DNA from: Thalassospira lohafexi
GTDB lineage: Bacteria; Pseudomonadota; Alphaproteobacteria; Rhodospirillales; Thalassospiraceae
DNA length: 64,000 bases
Direction of reading: 5' to 3'
NCBI RefSeq assembly: GCF_002844275.1
Contig: NZ_NXGX01000006.1
Location: forward strand, 248,001-312,000
The translations under genes and the position numbers were made by a program. Positions 42,772 to 52,377 of this stretch are shown in pieces (positions within the stretch are counted from its first letter, which is position 1; each line of letters starts with the position of its first letter). The notes beneath the pieces are model-generated. The model saw only the letters and a program-made list of their open reading frames with translations, did not search any database and was not told the DNA's origin.

Positions 42772-42901
42772 TTATCCTGTTTCCCATTTCGCGTAAGGAA
42801 CCGGACGGCCATTTACAGCAGCTTTATACCCGATTGCCTTTGGTGCGAACGATTTCCCAGCCATCATCTTTCAGCCGTTTGAGTATTTCGCTGCTATCCA
42901 T
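42772..42901 (-). pseudogene. hicA: hicA toxin remnant
   Basis: From ATG 42901 the frame reads MDSSEILKRLKDDGWEIVRT-KGNRV and stops at 42824. The first 22 residues are a good HicA start. The His-containing core that follows in real HicA is missing. In the +1 frame the next codons give NGRPVPYAK and stop, resembling the later GR-V-x-VPxPK segment. An internal deletion with frameshift has removed the catalytic His. Confidence 0.72.
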
Positions 42902-42928
42902 GGCCCCCTTTCATCAGATGTATGCACA

Positions 42929-42971
42929 TTATGCGCATAAATGCCGGTAAAGTCAAAAGTTATGCGCATAA
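42929..42971. promoter_or_regulatory. paired HicB-type operators TTATGCGCATAA
   Basis: The same perfect 12-bp palindrome occurs at 42929-42940 and 42960-42971, with centres 31 bp apart (three helical turns). A degenerate half follows at 42972-42984. The position just upstream of hicA suggests cooperative autorepression by HicB. Confidence 0.68.
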
Positions 42972-43039
42972 TGCGTATTGTGCGTTTAATTGTCTGACCT
43001 TCTTCAAACTCGCTCGTTGGCCATAGCTTAAAGCGGCAA

Positions 43040-43978
43040 TTAGGATGGCACAGGGGACGAGCGCGGGATGCAGGCTACTGCTTTCGAATACCCCCGCGGC
43101 GCACAGCCCATTACCCGCTTGAAGGCCGTGCTAAACGCGCTTTCGGATTCATATCCCAGTGACAGCGAGATCTGCGAGATCGGTTCGCGGGAATTCAGGA
43201 GCTTTTCACCGGCGAGCAACATCCGCCAGTGTGTCAGATAGGTCATTGGGCTTTGTCCGACCTTTTCCTTGAAGCGGGCAGCAAAGGCTGATCGTGACAT
43301 AGCGGCGGTTTGCGCGAGGCTTTCTACGGTCCAGTTCTGCGCCGGGGCGGCGTGAATGGCAGAAATGGCGATGCTGATTTGCGGGTCGGCAAGGGCAAAG
43401 AACCAGCCGATACCTTTGGCGTCATTGCTTAAGTACATGCGCAATGCCTGTATCAGCATCATATGGGCAAGATGCTGCAGGATCAGTTTGCTGCCCGGAT
43501 CGTTTTTACGCATTTCGGCCATGGTGCGTTCAATGCAATAGCGAAGTTCTGTACTTCCCGCCCGGTCGCGAATGACGGCAAGGGGCGGTAACATTTTAAG
43601 CAGCAAATCGGCCTGTGGGCCTTTAAGGCCAAAGCGACTGCTGGCGACCACACAATCACCACCACCATTCAGTGTACGGATATGGCCAAACCCGGTGGGT
43701 TTGAAGGTTTTACCGGCTTCCATCGGTGATATGTCAAGGTTGCTTCCCATCAAAAACGCCTTGCCGTGTGGCAAAAGCACACAATCCCCAGTTTTCAGGT
43801 GTACAGGATCGGCCATGCCGTCCACAGCAAGCCAGCATGCGCCTTTGACCACGGCAGCGGTTTTGATGTTTTGTCCCTGATCTGGGAACTGGATCGCCCA
43901 AGGGGCACCGATATCAAACCCGGCAGACAGGTAATTATCAGGCCGGATCAGAGACAGAACATCGGAAAGTGGATCCAT
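43040..43978 (-). CDS. AraC family regulator with cupin domain, 312 aa
   Basis: The N-terminal half is a cupin-type sensor (LKTGDCVLLPHGKAFLM). The C-terminal 100 residues carry the two AraC HTHs (VESLAQTAAMSRSAFAARFKEKVGQSP; ISQISLSLGYESESAFSTAFKR). GAAGGAA precedes the ATG. It is divergent from the epimerase gene and most likely controls it. Confidence 0.9.
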   Translation of the reverse strand: MDPLSDVLSLIRPDNYLSAGFDIGAPWAIQFPDQGQNIKTAAVVKGACWLAVDGMADPVHLKTGDCVLLPHGKAFLMGSNLDISPMEAGKTFKPTGFGHIRTLNGGGDCVVASSRFGLKGPQADLLLKMLPPLAVIRDRAGSTELRYCIERTMAEMRKNDPGSKLILQHLAHMMLIQALRMYLSNDAKGIGWFFALADPQISIAISAIHAAPAQNWTVESLAQTAAMSRSAFAARFKEKVGQSPMTYLTHWRMLLAGEKLLNSREPISQISLSLGYESESAFSTAFKRVMGCAPRGYSKAVACIPRSSPVPS

Positions 43979-44118
43979 GAGGGTTCCTTCGATATTGGAC
44001 GATTACGAATGAATAATGGAGTGTAGCGCATAGATCATCCAAGTAACAGACGGTATCTTGCTTGAAACGGGACGGTTGTGTTTCCCGGTTGTTTTCCAAA
44101 TGTCAGGATGGAGTAAGA

Positions 44119-45006
44119 ATGCGTATTTTTGTAACCGGTTCGACAGGGTTTGTTGGTTCTGCGGTGGTGCGTGAACTTCTGGATCATGGGCATTCGGTGC
44201 TTGGTCTGGTGCGGTCTGATGCATCGGCCCACAAGCTTGCCAAAACGGGTGCGACGGTTTTTCGAGGTGATCTTGAGGACCTTGAAAGCCTTAAAAGCGG
44301 GGCGGCGTCTTGCGACGCGGTCATCCATACTGGATTTAATCACGATTTCTCGAAATTTGCCGAAAATTGCGAAAAAGACCGTCTTGCGATTGAGGCGATG
44401 GGATCGGTCTTGGTGGGGTCGAACCGCCCGTTCATTGCGACATCGGGGATCGCTTTATTGCGGGCCGACCATCCTGTTGTTGAAACCGACACGGTCGGGG
44501 AAGATACGCCGCGCAAGGCATCCGATGAAGCCGTCGCGAAAATTGCAGCACAGGGGGTGAATGCATCACTTATGCGGTTACCACCCTCGGTACATGGGGC
44601 TGGTGACCATGGATTTATTCCGATCCTGATCAATCTGGCCCGTGAAAAGGGCTTTGCGGCCTGTATCGGAGACGGCGAAAACCATTGGGCGGCGGTGCAT
44701 CGACTTGATGCGGCACGCGCCTATCGGCTTGCAATTGAACAGGGCGCGCTAAATAGGGTTTATCATGCGGTCGATGAAGGTGCGATTGCCTTTGCCGATA
44801 TCGCGCACACCATCAGCGAAGGTTTGGGCGTACCGCTGAAATCCCTGACGATGGAGCAGGCCAAAGATTACTTTACCTGGTTTACCCATTTTGCGGCAAT
44901 CGACTGCCGGGCATCGAGCGCCATGACGCAAAAATCATTGGGCTGGAAACCTGATGAGGTGGGGCTCATCACGGATATGAAAAACGCCGGATATTTTGCT
45001 GCATGA
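44119..45006 (+). CDS. NAD(P)-dependent epimerase/dehydratase (extended SDR), 295 aa
   Basis: MRIFVTGSTGFVGSAVV is the nucleotide-binding Rossmann start (GxTGxxG). GDLEDLES and the A-x-TSGIAL strand follow. The usual Tyr-x3-Lys is not evident, so this may be an atypical SDR of the NAD-binding group. ATG 44119 has GGATGGAG upstream. Confidence 0.85.
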   Translation: MRIFVTGSTGFVGSAVVRELLDHGHSVLGLVRSDASAHKLAKTGATVFRGDLEDLESLKSGAASCDAVIHTGFNHDFSKFAENCEKDRLAIEAMGSVLVGSNRPFIATSGIALLRADHPVVETDTVGEDTPRKASDEAVAKIAAQGVNASLMRLPPSVHGAGDHGFIPILINLAREKGFAACIGDGENHWAAVHRLDAARAYRLAIEQGALNRVYHAVDEGAIAFADIAHTISEGLGVPLKSLTMEQAKDYFTWFTHFAAIDCRASSAMTQKSLGWKPDEVGLITDMKNAGYFAA

Positions 45007-45011
45007 AACAG

Positions 45012-45041
45012 AAAAAGGACCGGGCAGTTCCGGTCCTTTTT
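45012..45041. terminator. bidirectional terminator
   Basis: AAAAAGGACCGG (45012-45023) pairs perfectly with CCGGTCCTTTTT (45030-45041) around a six-base loop. It ends the epimerase gene and the convergent AHSA1 gene. Confidence 0.85.
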
Positions 45042-45058
45042 GCATTTTGGACGGTAGC

Positions 45059-45562
45059 TTACGCCGTCAATTTCACCAGCAACTCGTCAAGCCGTTCAAG
45101 GGTCGAGGCCATGCCTTCTTCCATGCCCATATCAATGACCGTTTGCAGGTCTTCGGGCGAGTTGTAAGAAACCACTGTCTCGGTCAGCGTATGCGCGCCC
45201 TGATCCGTGAAGGTCATGGCAATGTGAGAACGCGGCAGGTTAGGGTTGATGACGCCTGTTTCGTCAGTAAAGCCGTCATAACCGGTATAGCCGTCAATCG
45301 GAGTGATCGTTTCGTAATCCGTGCGGCTCCAGTAATGCGTGCCATTCGGGTCGATCATGGCAAAATGCCAATGCCCGCCCTCGTTGAAATCAAAAGACTT
45401 GGTTTTCGTTGTCAACGGCTTGGGGGCGTACCATTGGTCGAGAAGTTCGCACTTGGTATAGCAATCCCACACCAGTTGCCGTTTCGCGGCAAATTCTCGC
45501 CGGACGGTCAGGGTGCTTTTCTGCATGTCGGCGACAAAGTCAAAGCGCAGATCAGGTTTCAT
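45059..45562 (-). CDS. SRPBCC/AHSA1 domain protein, 167 aa
   Basis: REFAAKRQLVWDCYTKCELLDQWYAPKPL and GGHWHFAMIDPNG are typical of activator-of-Hsp90-like START-fold proteins. The gene overlaps the upstream ArsR gene by 11 bases and has AGGGAG ahead of its ATG. ArsR-AHSA1 pairs are widespread in bacteria; the ligand is unknown. Confidence 0.88.
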   Translation of the reverse strand: MKPDLRFDFVADMQKSTLTVRREFAAKRQLVWDCYTKCELLDQWYAPKPLTTKTKSFDFNEGGHWHFAMIDPNGTHYWSRTDYETITPIDGYTGYDGFTDETGVINPNLPRSHIAMTFTDQGAHTLTETVVSYNSPEDLQTVIDMGMEEGMASTLERLDELLVKLTA

Positions 45563-45896
45563 CGGTTTCTCCCTGAAGGGTTGTCAGTAGATTGTCGAGA
45601 TTGTCAAAGCGGCTTGCCCAGATGGCGCGCTGTTGCTCGAACCATTGCTCTGCCGCCGCCAATTTGTCGGGATTGAACGTGCAGGTGCGCACGCGCCCCT
45701 GTTTTTGTGAGGCAATCAGTCCTGCCTGTTCCAGCACGCTGATATGCTTCATGAAGGAAGGCAGAGCCATATTATACGGTGCTGCCAATTCCTTGACCGG
45801 TGCCGGGCCTTTCACCAAGCACTGGACCACCGCCCTGCGGGTCGGGTCGGCCAGTGCGTGAAAGATGGTGTCGAGTGGTTCATTATACTTATCCAT
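45552..45896 (-). CDS. ArsR family regulator, 114 aa
   Basis: FHALADPTRRAVVQCL, then LPSFMKHISVLEQAGLIASQKQGRVRTCTF are the ArsR winged HTH. Metal-binding CxC is absent, so it probably senses something other than arsenic or cadmium. It is first of a two-gene unit with the AHSA1 protein and likely represses it. Confidence 0.9.
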   Translation of the reverse strand: MDKYNEPLDTIFHALADPTRRAVVQCLVKGPAPVKELAAPYNMALPSFMKHISVLEQAGLIASQKQGRVRTCTFNPDKLAAAEQWFEQQRAIWASRFDNLDNLLTTLQGETDET

Positions 45897-46034
45897 ACGG
45901 CTAACTATAATGAACTGAAAAGTTAGATCAATAGCTAAGTGTTTTATCGGCTATTTTATTTGGATGACCCCAAGGGAAACTGAAACAGGGCTTATCGGTC
46001 GCGTGGATTTCGATGTGATTGATCAGGACAGGTC

Positions 46035-47051
46035 TCAGGATACCAAATCAAAGACATATCCTGCGATCAGGGAGCCGGAGACGGCGAGCGCGAGATACAA
46101 AAAGAAGGTCTTGAGTTTCAGGATAGGGAGTATCGCCAATGCGCCCCAAATGCTCACCACCCCGCCGGACACCAGAAAGGCCATGGCCGCACCGGAAGAC
46201 ATTCCGTGCTCCATCAACCCGCGTGTCAGTGGTAATGCTGCATACCCGTCGAGATATGCGGGTGCGCCGACGAATACGGCAAAGGGGATGGCCCACCATA
46301 CGTCTTCGCCGACGAACGCGGACAGGGCTTTGGCGGGCAGCACGGCGTTAAGTGCATGTTCCGCAGCAAAGGCGGGGATCAAACAGATCAGGATAAGCCG
46401 CGTCGTCGCGATAAAGTTTCGTTTAAAGCTGGCGCGGCGCGAAGCATCTGACCAGATGCGGGCTGTGAATGGTGTTTGTTCGGAGATTTGGCATTGCTGA
46501 ATGCTGCCGACCAGTTTGTTGTTTCGTAACGGCGTAGTAACCCATGGGCTTGACGAAAATACCGATGTGATGAAACCTCCCCAAAGCCCCAACCCGAAAG
46601 CGGCCAGAGTCTTGCCGACAGCAAAGCTGACGCCAAGTGTTGCGACAGTCGTGGCAAGCATCGCAGGGTCCGTGATCGGAGATGCCAGCCAAAAGGCCAT
46701 GACCGGGGCTAATGGTATTCCCGCTGCCAGCAAGCCCGCCATTAAAGGCAATATCGTGATGCCACAGACCGGGGTGATTGCACCGATTGCAGAGGCCACG
46801 ATCACCGTGGGGAAAAGCCTGCCTTCGAACGCGCGCGCAATATGGGCGTCTGCGCCGCTTGCCATGACCCAGGCGGTCAGAAAAATTCCCGGCACGACAA
46901 CGGGTGCCACGGAAAGCAGGCTAAGGGCAATGAAACGCGCCATAATCCAGGCCTGCGTGGGCCAAACAATGATGGCCGTTGTCGCGAGTGCGACGGCCAG
47001 AACAATTAGGCCGATCTTCGATCTGTTTGCTGCCGCACTGTTCCCGTTCAT
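46035..47051 (-). CDS. permease, UPF0718/DUF318-like, 338 aa
   Basis: About eight membrane helices in two similar halves, each with a P-x-C/G-G-motif loop (AITPVCGITILPLMAGLL; FVGAPAYLDGYAALPL), as in the YraQ-type permease group. AAGGAGCAGG precedes ATG 47051; the longer frame is not credible. Some relatives carry arsenic or organic solutes; the substrate here is unknown. Confidence 0.78.
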   Translation of the reverse strand: MNGNSAAANRSKIGLIVLAVALATTAIIVWPTQAWIMARFIALSLLSVAPVVVPGIFLTAWVMASGADAHIARAFEGRLFPTVIVASAIGAITPVCGITILPLMAGLLAAGIPLAPVMAFWLASPITDPAMLATTVATLGVSFAVGKTLAAFGLGLWGGFITSVFSSSPWVTTPLRNNKLVGSIQQCQISEQTPFTARIWSDASRRASFKRNFIATTRLILICLIPAFAAEHALNAVLPAKALSAFVGEDVWWAIPFAVFVGAPAYLDGYAALPLTRGLMEHGMSSGAAMAFLVSGGVVSIWGALAILPILKLKTFFLYLALAVSGSLIAGYVFDLVS

Positions 47052-47151
47052 GCCTGCTCCTTGTGTGAAGGCAATTGAATGATCACTGCATGTAGCGGAT
47101 ATGTAAAACGCAAAAACGAGACAAATGCAAAAGCCAACAACGGGGACAGGT

Positions 47152-48057
47152 TTATGTTTCTCTGCGCAGTCGTTTGACCAACCGCCCATCAATCACCGCC
47201 AACCCGACCCCAATCACGCCCATCCCGGCGATGTGCTGCGGCAACAACGTTTCACCCAGAAACCCAACCCCAAGCAAGATTGCACTGACCGGGATCAGGA
47301 AGGTGACGAGCAAAAGGTTGCTGGCACCGGCCCGTTTCAGGATCGCGAAATACAGGATATAGGCAAGCGCGGTGCTAAGTGCTGCGATCCCCAGCACGGC
47401 CATAATGGTGGTGGGCGAGGGGACGGGCAGGTGCCACGGGGTATCAACCACGGCGGCCAACGGGATCAGCATCAGGCTCGACGCGCTGGTCATGCCCGCC
47501 GCCGTCAGGATCGGGGATGTGCTGCTAAACCGGCGGCCATATACCCCGGCACAGCCATAGGATATCGCCGCCAGCAGAACCGCACAGGGGGCGAGCGTGG
47601 AAAGCAAGTCTGTCGCGGCGGATGTCTTTGCCTCGGGCATGCCAATCACGACAAGAACCCCGGCAAAGCCGATTAAAACGCCTGCTGCCTTACGCAGGTT
47701 CAGTTTCTCGGTGTCGGTGGCGATATGGGCAATAATGATGGTGAAAAGCGGCGTGGTGCCATTGAGGATCGCCGCCAGGCCACTGGCGATATGGGTTTGG
47801 CCCCAGACAATCAGCGAAAACGGCACAAGGTTATTTAGGGCACCCATCACCGCAATCGCACCCCAGAATTTCGGATCACGCGGGATCGGAACATTGCGCA
47901 GCAACACCACCCACCACAGGATCAGCGATGCCATCGCCACCCGGCACAGCACTAGCGTAAAGGGCGGCAAATCGACAAGCGCAATTTCGGTAAAGAAAAA
48001 CGATCCACCCCACAGGATCGACAGCACAATCAGCATCAAACAGCTTTTGCCATCCAT
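47152..48057 (-). CDS. EamA/DMT family transporter, 301 aa
   Basis: Ten membrane helices in two EamA repeats (CLMLIVLSILWGGSFFFTEIAL; LGIAALSTALAYILYFAIL). ATG 48057 places the first helix at the N-terminus; the 70-residue extension upstream has no support. It probably exports small metabolites or amino acids. Confidence 0.88.
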   Translation of the reverse strand: MDGKSCLMLIVLSILWGGSFFFTEIALVDLPPFTLVLCRVAMASLILWWVVLLRNVPIPRDPKFWGAIAVMGALNNLVPFSLIVWGQTHIASGLAAILNGTTPLFTIIIAHIATDTEKLNLRKAAGVLIGFAGVLVVIGMPEAKTSAATDLLSTLAPCAVLLAAISYGCAGVYGRRFSSTSPILTAAGMTSASSLMLIPLAAVVDTPWHLPVPSPTTIMAVLGIAALSTALAYILYFAILKRAGASNLLLVTFLIPVSAILLGVGFLGETLLPQHIAGMGVIGVGLAVIDGRLVKRLRRET

Positions 48058-48366
48058 CGCGTTGGTATCCCTTGCGGACGGTTTGATTTGTTGTGGGGAA
48101 GGCGCATGCCGCGCGCGGTGCGTGTGACTGCAGGTGCGGCTATCGGCATATTCGTCAAGTTTAAGGCGGCGTGTCTTTGTTTCATGGGGCAACATCGTTT
48201 GTTCCATCCTATGTGGGGCGTGATGACAAACGGAGCCTATGGCAAAACCAATCGGACGGCTGGCCACTTCCGGACGTGAATGCCAGCCGGGATGTGGGCA
48301 TATGATGTTGCGAGGATGATGGATGATCTGGTGGACTTGATTGCCGCCGTGACCTCCTTAAACGTA

Positions 48367-48401
48367 AAACGGGGCGGCCCGAAAATCGAACCGCCCCGTT
48401 T
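48367..48401 (-). terminator. terminator after the second EamA gene
   Basis: AAACGGGGCGG (48367-48377) pairs with CCGCCCCGTTT (48391-48401). Read leftward it is followed by T residues, so it ends the 48422-49330 gene. The rest of the 364-bp gap 48058-48421 holds no gene that I can support. Confidence 0.75.
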
Positions 48402-48421
48402 ATTGTGTGATGTAAAAATCG

Positions 48422-49330
48422 TTAGTCGGCAGGGGCTGTTTTATTCCTCATACCAATGAATTTTGGCAGTCTGGCAAAGATGGTGATGTTACCCAGCAAG
48501 ATCATCGCAAGGCCCGATGCACCTATCGGTGTCCAGACATATCCTTCAAGGAAGGTCGATACCGTCAGGGCCACGACCGGGAACAGAACCGTGACATAGG
48601 CCGCCCGGCCAGCCCCAACCCGGTTGACCAGCGCCAGATAGGCAAGGAAGGCAACGACCGAGCCGGGAATGGCAAGATAGAGCAAGCCACCGATATATAG
48701 CGGTTCTGTCGGCATCACCGGTGTTTGCCCGCGCAAACCTGCAAAGATAAACAAGAGTACCGTGCCATAGACCATGCCGCGTGCCACCGCATCGCGGTTG
48801 GGAATGCCCATGGCATGCAGTTTGACCGACACCATGTTGCCACAGCTAAACACCGCCGTCCCGCCAAGCGCCAGCAACATGCCAGTGATGGCATGCGGAT
48901 TATGCGACAGCGCGTAAATCTGATTGGCAAACAGGCAGGCAATCCCGGCAAGACCAAAGGCAGCACCAAACACAAAGCGCATCCCCGGACGGTTGCCATA
49001 AAACGCCCAGTTGCCCAGCGCGTTAAAAATGGTCGAGGTGGTAAAGATCACCGCGACAATGCCGCTCGCGATATAGGCCGTCGCGGAATACATCAGAATA
49101 AAATTGATGCTAAACAGTCCGCAGCCCAGAAGCATGCACCACGGATGGGCGCGCCATGGCACCGGGCGCCATTTTCGGCTGATCAGCAAGAACCCGCACA
49201 GCACAATGGCCGCCAGCGCAAAGCGGTAAAAGATCGATGTTTCAACCGGGATCGGCCCGATTTGAAGCTTGATCGCATACCAGGTAAATCCCCAGCAGGC
49301 GGTAACGATGACAAACAGAAGGGCGGTCAT
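48422..49330 (-). CDS. EamA/DMT family transporter, 302 aa
   Basis: Ten membrane helices with two EamA repeats (LLFVIVTACWGFTWYAIKLQIG; YLAIPGSVVAFLAYLALVNRVG). ATG 49330 is preferred to the TTG at 49345. It differs clearly from the neighbouring DMT protein, so it is not a recent duplicate. Confidence 0.88.
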   Translation of the reverse strand: MTALLFVIVTACWGFTWYAIKLQIGPIPVETSIFYRFALAAIVLCGFLLISRKWRPVPWRAHPWCMLLGCGLFSINFILMYSATAYIASGIVAVIFTTSTIFNALGNWAFYGNRPGMRFVFGAAFGLAGIACLFANQIYALSHNPHAITGMLLALGGTAVFSCGNMVSVKLHAMGIPNRDAVARGMVYGTVLLFIFAGLRGQTPVMPTEPLYIGGLLYLAIPGSVVAFLAYLALVNRVGAGRAAYVTVLFPVVALTVSTFLEGYVWTPIGASGLAMILLGNITIFARLPKFIGMRNKTAPAD

Positions 49331-49584
49331 ATGCGGGGCTTTCAATCAAAGACAGGCGCGATTGGTGGCGCGCGAGGGGGGGGGAGCCAAGGGTGTGCAA
49401 CGGACATGTGGGGCATATCCGATACACCTGATTAAGCCCGAAAACCGCTGGGATGGCTTTCACGTTCTTGCGGTGTTTTTCATGTTCTTGTGCCATATTG
49501 TTCCGATGGTCAGAGCATCAGTCTGGCGCATGTTTAGAGATACCGTGATTTTATCTATCTGGTGAAAGTAGTTATGGAGGGGGC

Positions 49585-49836
49585 ATGAAAAGGAACGTCT
49601 GGATAACAGTCGGACTAGTTCTTCTGTTAGGAGGATGTGACGACAATCATGTTTTCACTCTATATCGAGCATCTTCATTGGACGCAAACATGCGAATACA
49701 TATTGCGACTTTCGATGCGGCGGAAAGTTCGCCCTCATACAATCAGGAAAACTGCGCGATCACGGCAGGACTGTTTGCCCAACAGCCAGGAGTCACTGTT
49801 CGCTATTGGTGTGAAAAAGGGACTTTTCGTCCTTAG
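49585..49836 (+). CDS. small lipoprotein, 83 aa
   Basis: A lipobox (LVLLLGGC) at residues 11-18 follows a short basic start, so the mature protein is anchored through Cys18. Two further Cys in the mature part (about 58 and 76) could form a disulfide. GGAGGGGGC precedes the ATG. Function unknown. Confidence 0.72.
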   Translation: MKRNVWITVGLVLLLGGCDDNHVFTLYRASSLDANMRIHIATFDAAESSPSYNQENCAITAGLFAQQPGVTVRYWCEKGTFRP

Positions 49837-49884
49837 TTTAAGTACGTGACGTGGCAGAACGTATTTGTTCCTCGTCGGATATGC

Positions 49885-50784
49885 TTAGGCAAACAGCCGC
49901 ATGCCGCGTTCCGATATTTTCCTGAACCCGGCGACGACATGCGCGGCAAGGGCTTCTTCGACCGCACCGTGACCATCACGTTTGGCAAGGGTCATGCGGT
50001 ATTCGCCCAGTTTCGGCAGGCCATGGCGCGGGCCAAGATGCACCAGATCATCGGAAATCACGCTGATTGGTAGGGGCGCAATCGCAAGATCAGCACGTAC
50101 CGCAGCAATCTGGGCCTGACAAAACTCGCTGGTATAGGCAATGCGGTAATTGACGTCGGCTTCGTCAAGCGCCTTGAGCGCCATGGTGCGCCAATAACAT
50201 CCCTGTTCGGCCATCGCCATCGGGACCGGGCGTTTATCAAGGGCCGTTCCATGCCGCGCACCAAGCCAGACAAGCGGTTCGGAGTGTATCGGTGGTTGCG
50301 GGTCAAGTTCGGGATCGTAGCTAAACACTGCCACGTCAATTTCACCATCGGAAACGCGATGGCGCAAATTGTAGGTCGGGCCAAGATGGACGTCGATATC
50401 AACGTGCGGGTGGCTGTCGGCAAAGCGTTTGAGGATTTCGGGAATGGCGATGATGCCGGTATCATTGGGAACACCCAGCCGGACGATCCCGGAAAATTCC
50501 GGCGCATGAAAATGCGATATGGCTTCGTCATTGAGTTTGAGTAACCGCCGCGCATAGCCCAAAAGCACTTCGCCGTCTTCGGTCAGGCTGACACGGCGGG
50601 TTTCACGTTTGAACAATTCACGTTCCACCATGCCTTCCAGCTTTTTGACCTGCAGGCTGATGGCCGATGCGCTGCGATGGACCTTTTCGGCCGCGCGCGA
50701 AAAATTACCGGTTTCGCAGATGGCAACAAAGGTCCGGGCAAGGTCCAGATCAAGGTTATGGATCAGGGCGGGAGTTGTGTTCAT
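49885..50784 (-). CDS. LysR family transcriptional regulator, 299 aa
   Basis: The winged HTH (GNFSRAAEKVHRSASAISLQVKKLEGMVE) and the ligand domain are complete. ATG 50784 has GAGG close upstream. It is divergent from the DUF1127-like gene, with AT-rich inverted motifs (TTATCTATGAGAATATC) between them, and probably regulates it. Confidence 0.9.
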   Translation of the reverse strand: MNTTPALIHNLDLDLARTFVAICETGNFSRAAEKVHRSASAISLQVKKLEGMVERELFKRETRRVSLTEDGEVLLGYARRLLKLNDEAISHFHAPEFSGIVRLGVPNDTGIIAIPEILKRFADSHPHVDIDVHLGPTYNLRHRVSDGEIDVAVFSYDPELDPQPPIHSEPLVWLGARHGTALDKRPVPMAMAEQGCYWRTMALKALDEADVNYRIAYTSEFCQAQIAAVRADLAIAPLPISVISDDLVHLGPRHGLPKLGEYRMTLAKRDGHGAVEEALAAHVVAGFRKISERGMRLFA

Positions 50785-50944
50785 CGCCAGCCTCATTGTT
50801 TTGGTGAGTGGCATCTCGTTATGAGTGCTGCCACCGACAGAAAACCTTATCTATGAGAATATCTAATCGGTGATGTTAAATCTTCTCGTTTGTCTCATCA
50901 ATGAGAAATGTTCATTGTTTTAAAAACAACGATTGGAGATTCTC

Positions 50945-51289
50945 ATGTCTGCATCCTTCATATCCTACGAAAACACTCAACGAACCCGTGCATCACAAGC
51001 GTGTGCTCAGGCTGGTGTGACGCTGTCATCCTCAAAGTCTGAGGGTTTTGCCAGGCGTTTCCTGAATACCTTGACGGCATGGCGCGAAAATCGTCAGAAG
51101 CAAAAGTCATTGAAGAAAACGCTGTCGCTTGATCCGGAAACACTTCGCGATATTTCGGGCATGACGGCGGCCGAATTGTCCGAACAGATGCAGGGCACAA
51201 ACGACCGACGAACCGGGCGGGGGTTTGCCGCGCACGATGTGCTTGCCGGTATGGTTCTGGCGTGGCCCAGCCCAAAGAAAAAGGATTGA
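50945..51289 (+). CDS. DUF1127-like protein, 114 aa
   Basis: The central part (TAWRENRQKQKSLKKTLSLDPETLRDISGMTAAEL) follows the DUF1127 pattern of a basic helix, then L-R-D-I-G. The protein is longer than most in the family because of N- and C-terminal extensions. TGGAGAT precedes the ATG. Some relatives bind RNA in stress or phosphate responses; this is only a suggestion here. Confidence 0.62.
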   Translation: MSASFISYENTQRTRASQACAQAGVTLSSSKSEGFARRFLNTLTAWRENRQKQKSLKKTLSLDPETLRDISGMTAAELSEQMQGTNDRRTGRGFAAHDVLAGMVLAWPSPKKKD

Positions 51290-51422
51290 GGCGTTTTGAA
51301 AACGACATCCGTGCTGCCCTGTTTTCACATTCTTGCGCAAAACAGGGCAGGGATGCGCGCACGGGACTTTGCAATTGTGATGCACGGTGCGATGATCTGT
51401 GTTCAGAAAGTCAGGAATGCCG

Positions 51423-52358
51423 ATGCCAGAACCGCAATTCGCATCTGTCCCCGGGGCCGAGCAGGCAAAGTTCGAACCCAATGGGCGCTATCAGAAATTT
51501 GAAGTCTTCAATCAGTTGATTGGCGATGCAAATCTGCTGCGCGCGGGTGATTTTGGCGACAGCATTTCGGTGGCACACTGGCGGCGTAAGGCCGATGTCC
51601 TGACGCGCTATACCGATCCGGACCATCACACCATCAGTCTGTATGTGAATGGCGGGACCGGCATTCAGCGTAAAATCGGTGCAGATCCCCTTACCGGCGG
51701 TGGTCCGGGGCGCTGTTGTTTTATGCCAGCCCACATGACGTCTGACTGGGTGGTGCAGGGTGAGGTGGAACTGTTTCACCTTTATATCCCGCATGCGTCG
51801 TGGGAACGGGCGGTGGTTGAGGCCTTTGACATTGAACCCAACGGCGTCGAAGTCCCCGAAAAGACCTTCTTTCTTGATCCCTTGATCGAACAAACCGTGC
51901 GGCATGCCATGTTGCCCCTTGATTGGGATATTCCGGCCGACCGGATGGCGATGTCACATGCCGGGCAATCGTTGATGGGCCATATGTTGCGCAGCTATTC
52001 AACGCGGCGTGATCTGGGCTTTAAGGTGCGCGGTGGATTGTCCCCAGTGATCAAACGCCGGGTGTTTGATTATGTCGATGCCAATCTGGAGGCAGCCCTG
52101 ACGATTGAGGAATTGGCGGCTGTTTCCGGCCTGTCGGCCTATCACTTTGCCCGCATGTTTCGAAAATCGGTCGGCGAAGCGCCGCATAAGTTTGTCTTGC
52201 GGCGTCGGATCGAACTGGCGATGACGATGTTGCGATCCGGGCAGTATGCTGTGGCGGAAATTGCACATGCCACCGGATTTTCCAGTCAGGCGCATCTGAC
52301 CACCCGTTTTCGCGCCATGACCGGTGTGACACCGGCAAAATACCGCGACATATCTTAA
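51423..52358 (+). CDS. AraC family regulator, 311 aa
   Basis: The last 100 residues contain the double HTH (TIEELAAVSGLSAYHFARMFRKSVGEAPHKF; AEIAHATGFSSQAHLTTRFRAM). The N-terminal domain is of the kind seen in AraC proteins that sense small organics. ATG 51423 has AGGA six bases upstream; 51417 is possible. No obvious partner gene flanks it. Confidence 0.9.
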   Translation: MPEPQFASVPGAEQAKFEPNGRYQKFEVFNQLIGDANLLRAGDFGDSISVAHWRRKADVLTRYTDPDHHTISLYVNGGTGIQRKIGADPLTGGGPGRCCFMPAHMTSDWVVQGEVELFHLYIPHASWERAVVEAFDIEPNGVEVPEKTFFLDPLIEQTVRHAMLPLDWDIPADRMAMSHAGQSLMGHMLRSYSTRRDLGFKVRGGLSPVIKRRVFDYVDANLEAALTIEELAAVSGLSAYHFARMFRKSVGEAPHKFVLRRRIELAMTMLRSGQYAVAEIAHATGFSSQAHLTTRFRAMTGVTPAKYRDIS

Positions 52359-52377
52359 GGCGCTGATTTCAAAAGAG

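Noticed and set aside
48058..48267. N-terminal extension of the first EamA transporter by 70 residues.
   Set aside because: The extension is polar and His/Arg-rich, with no membrane segment. The first helix follows directly after the internal ATG at 48057.
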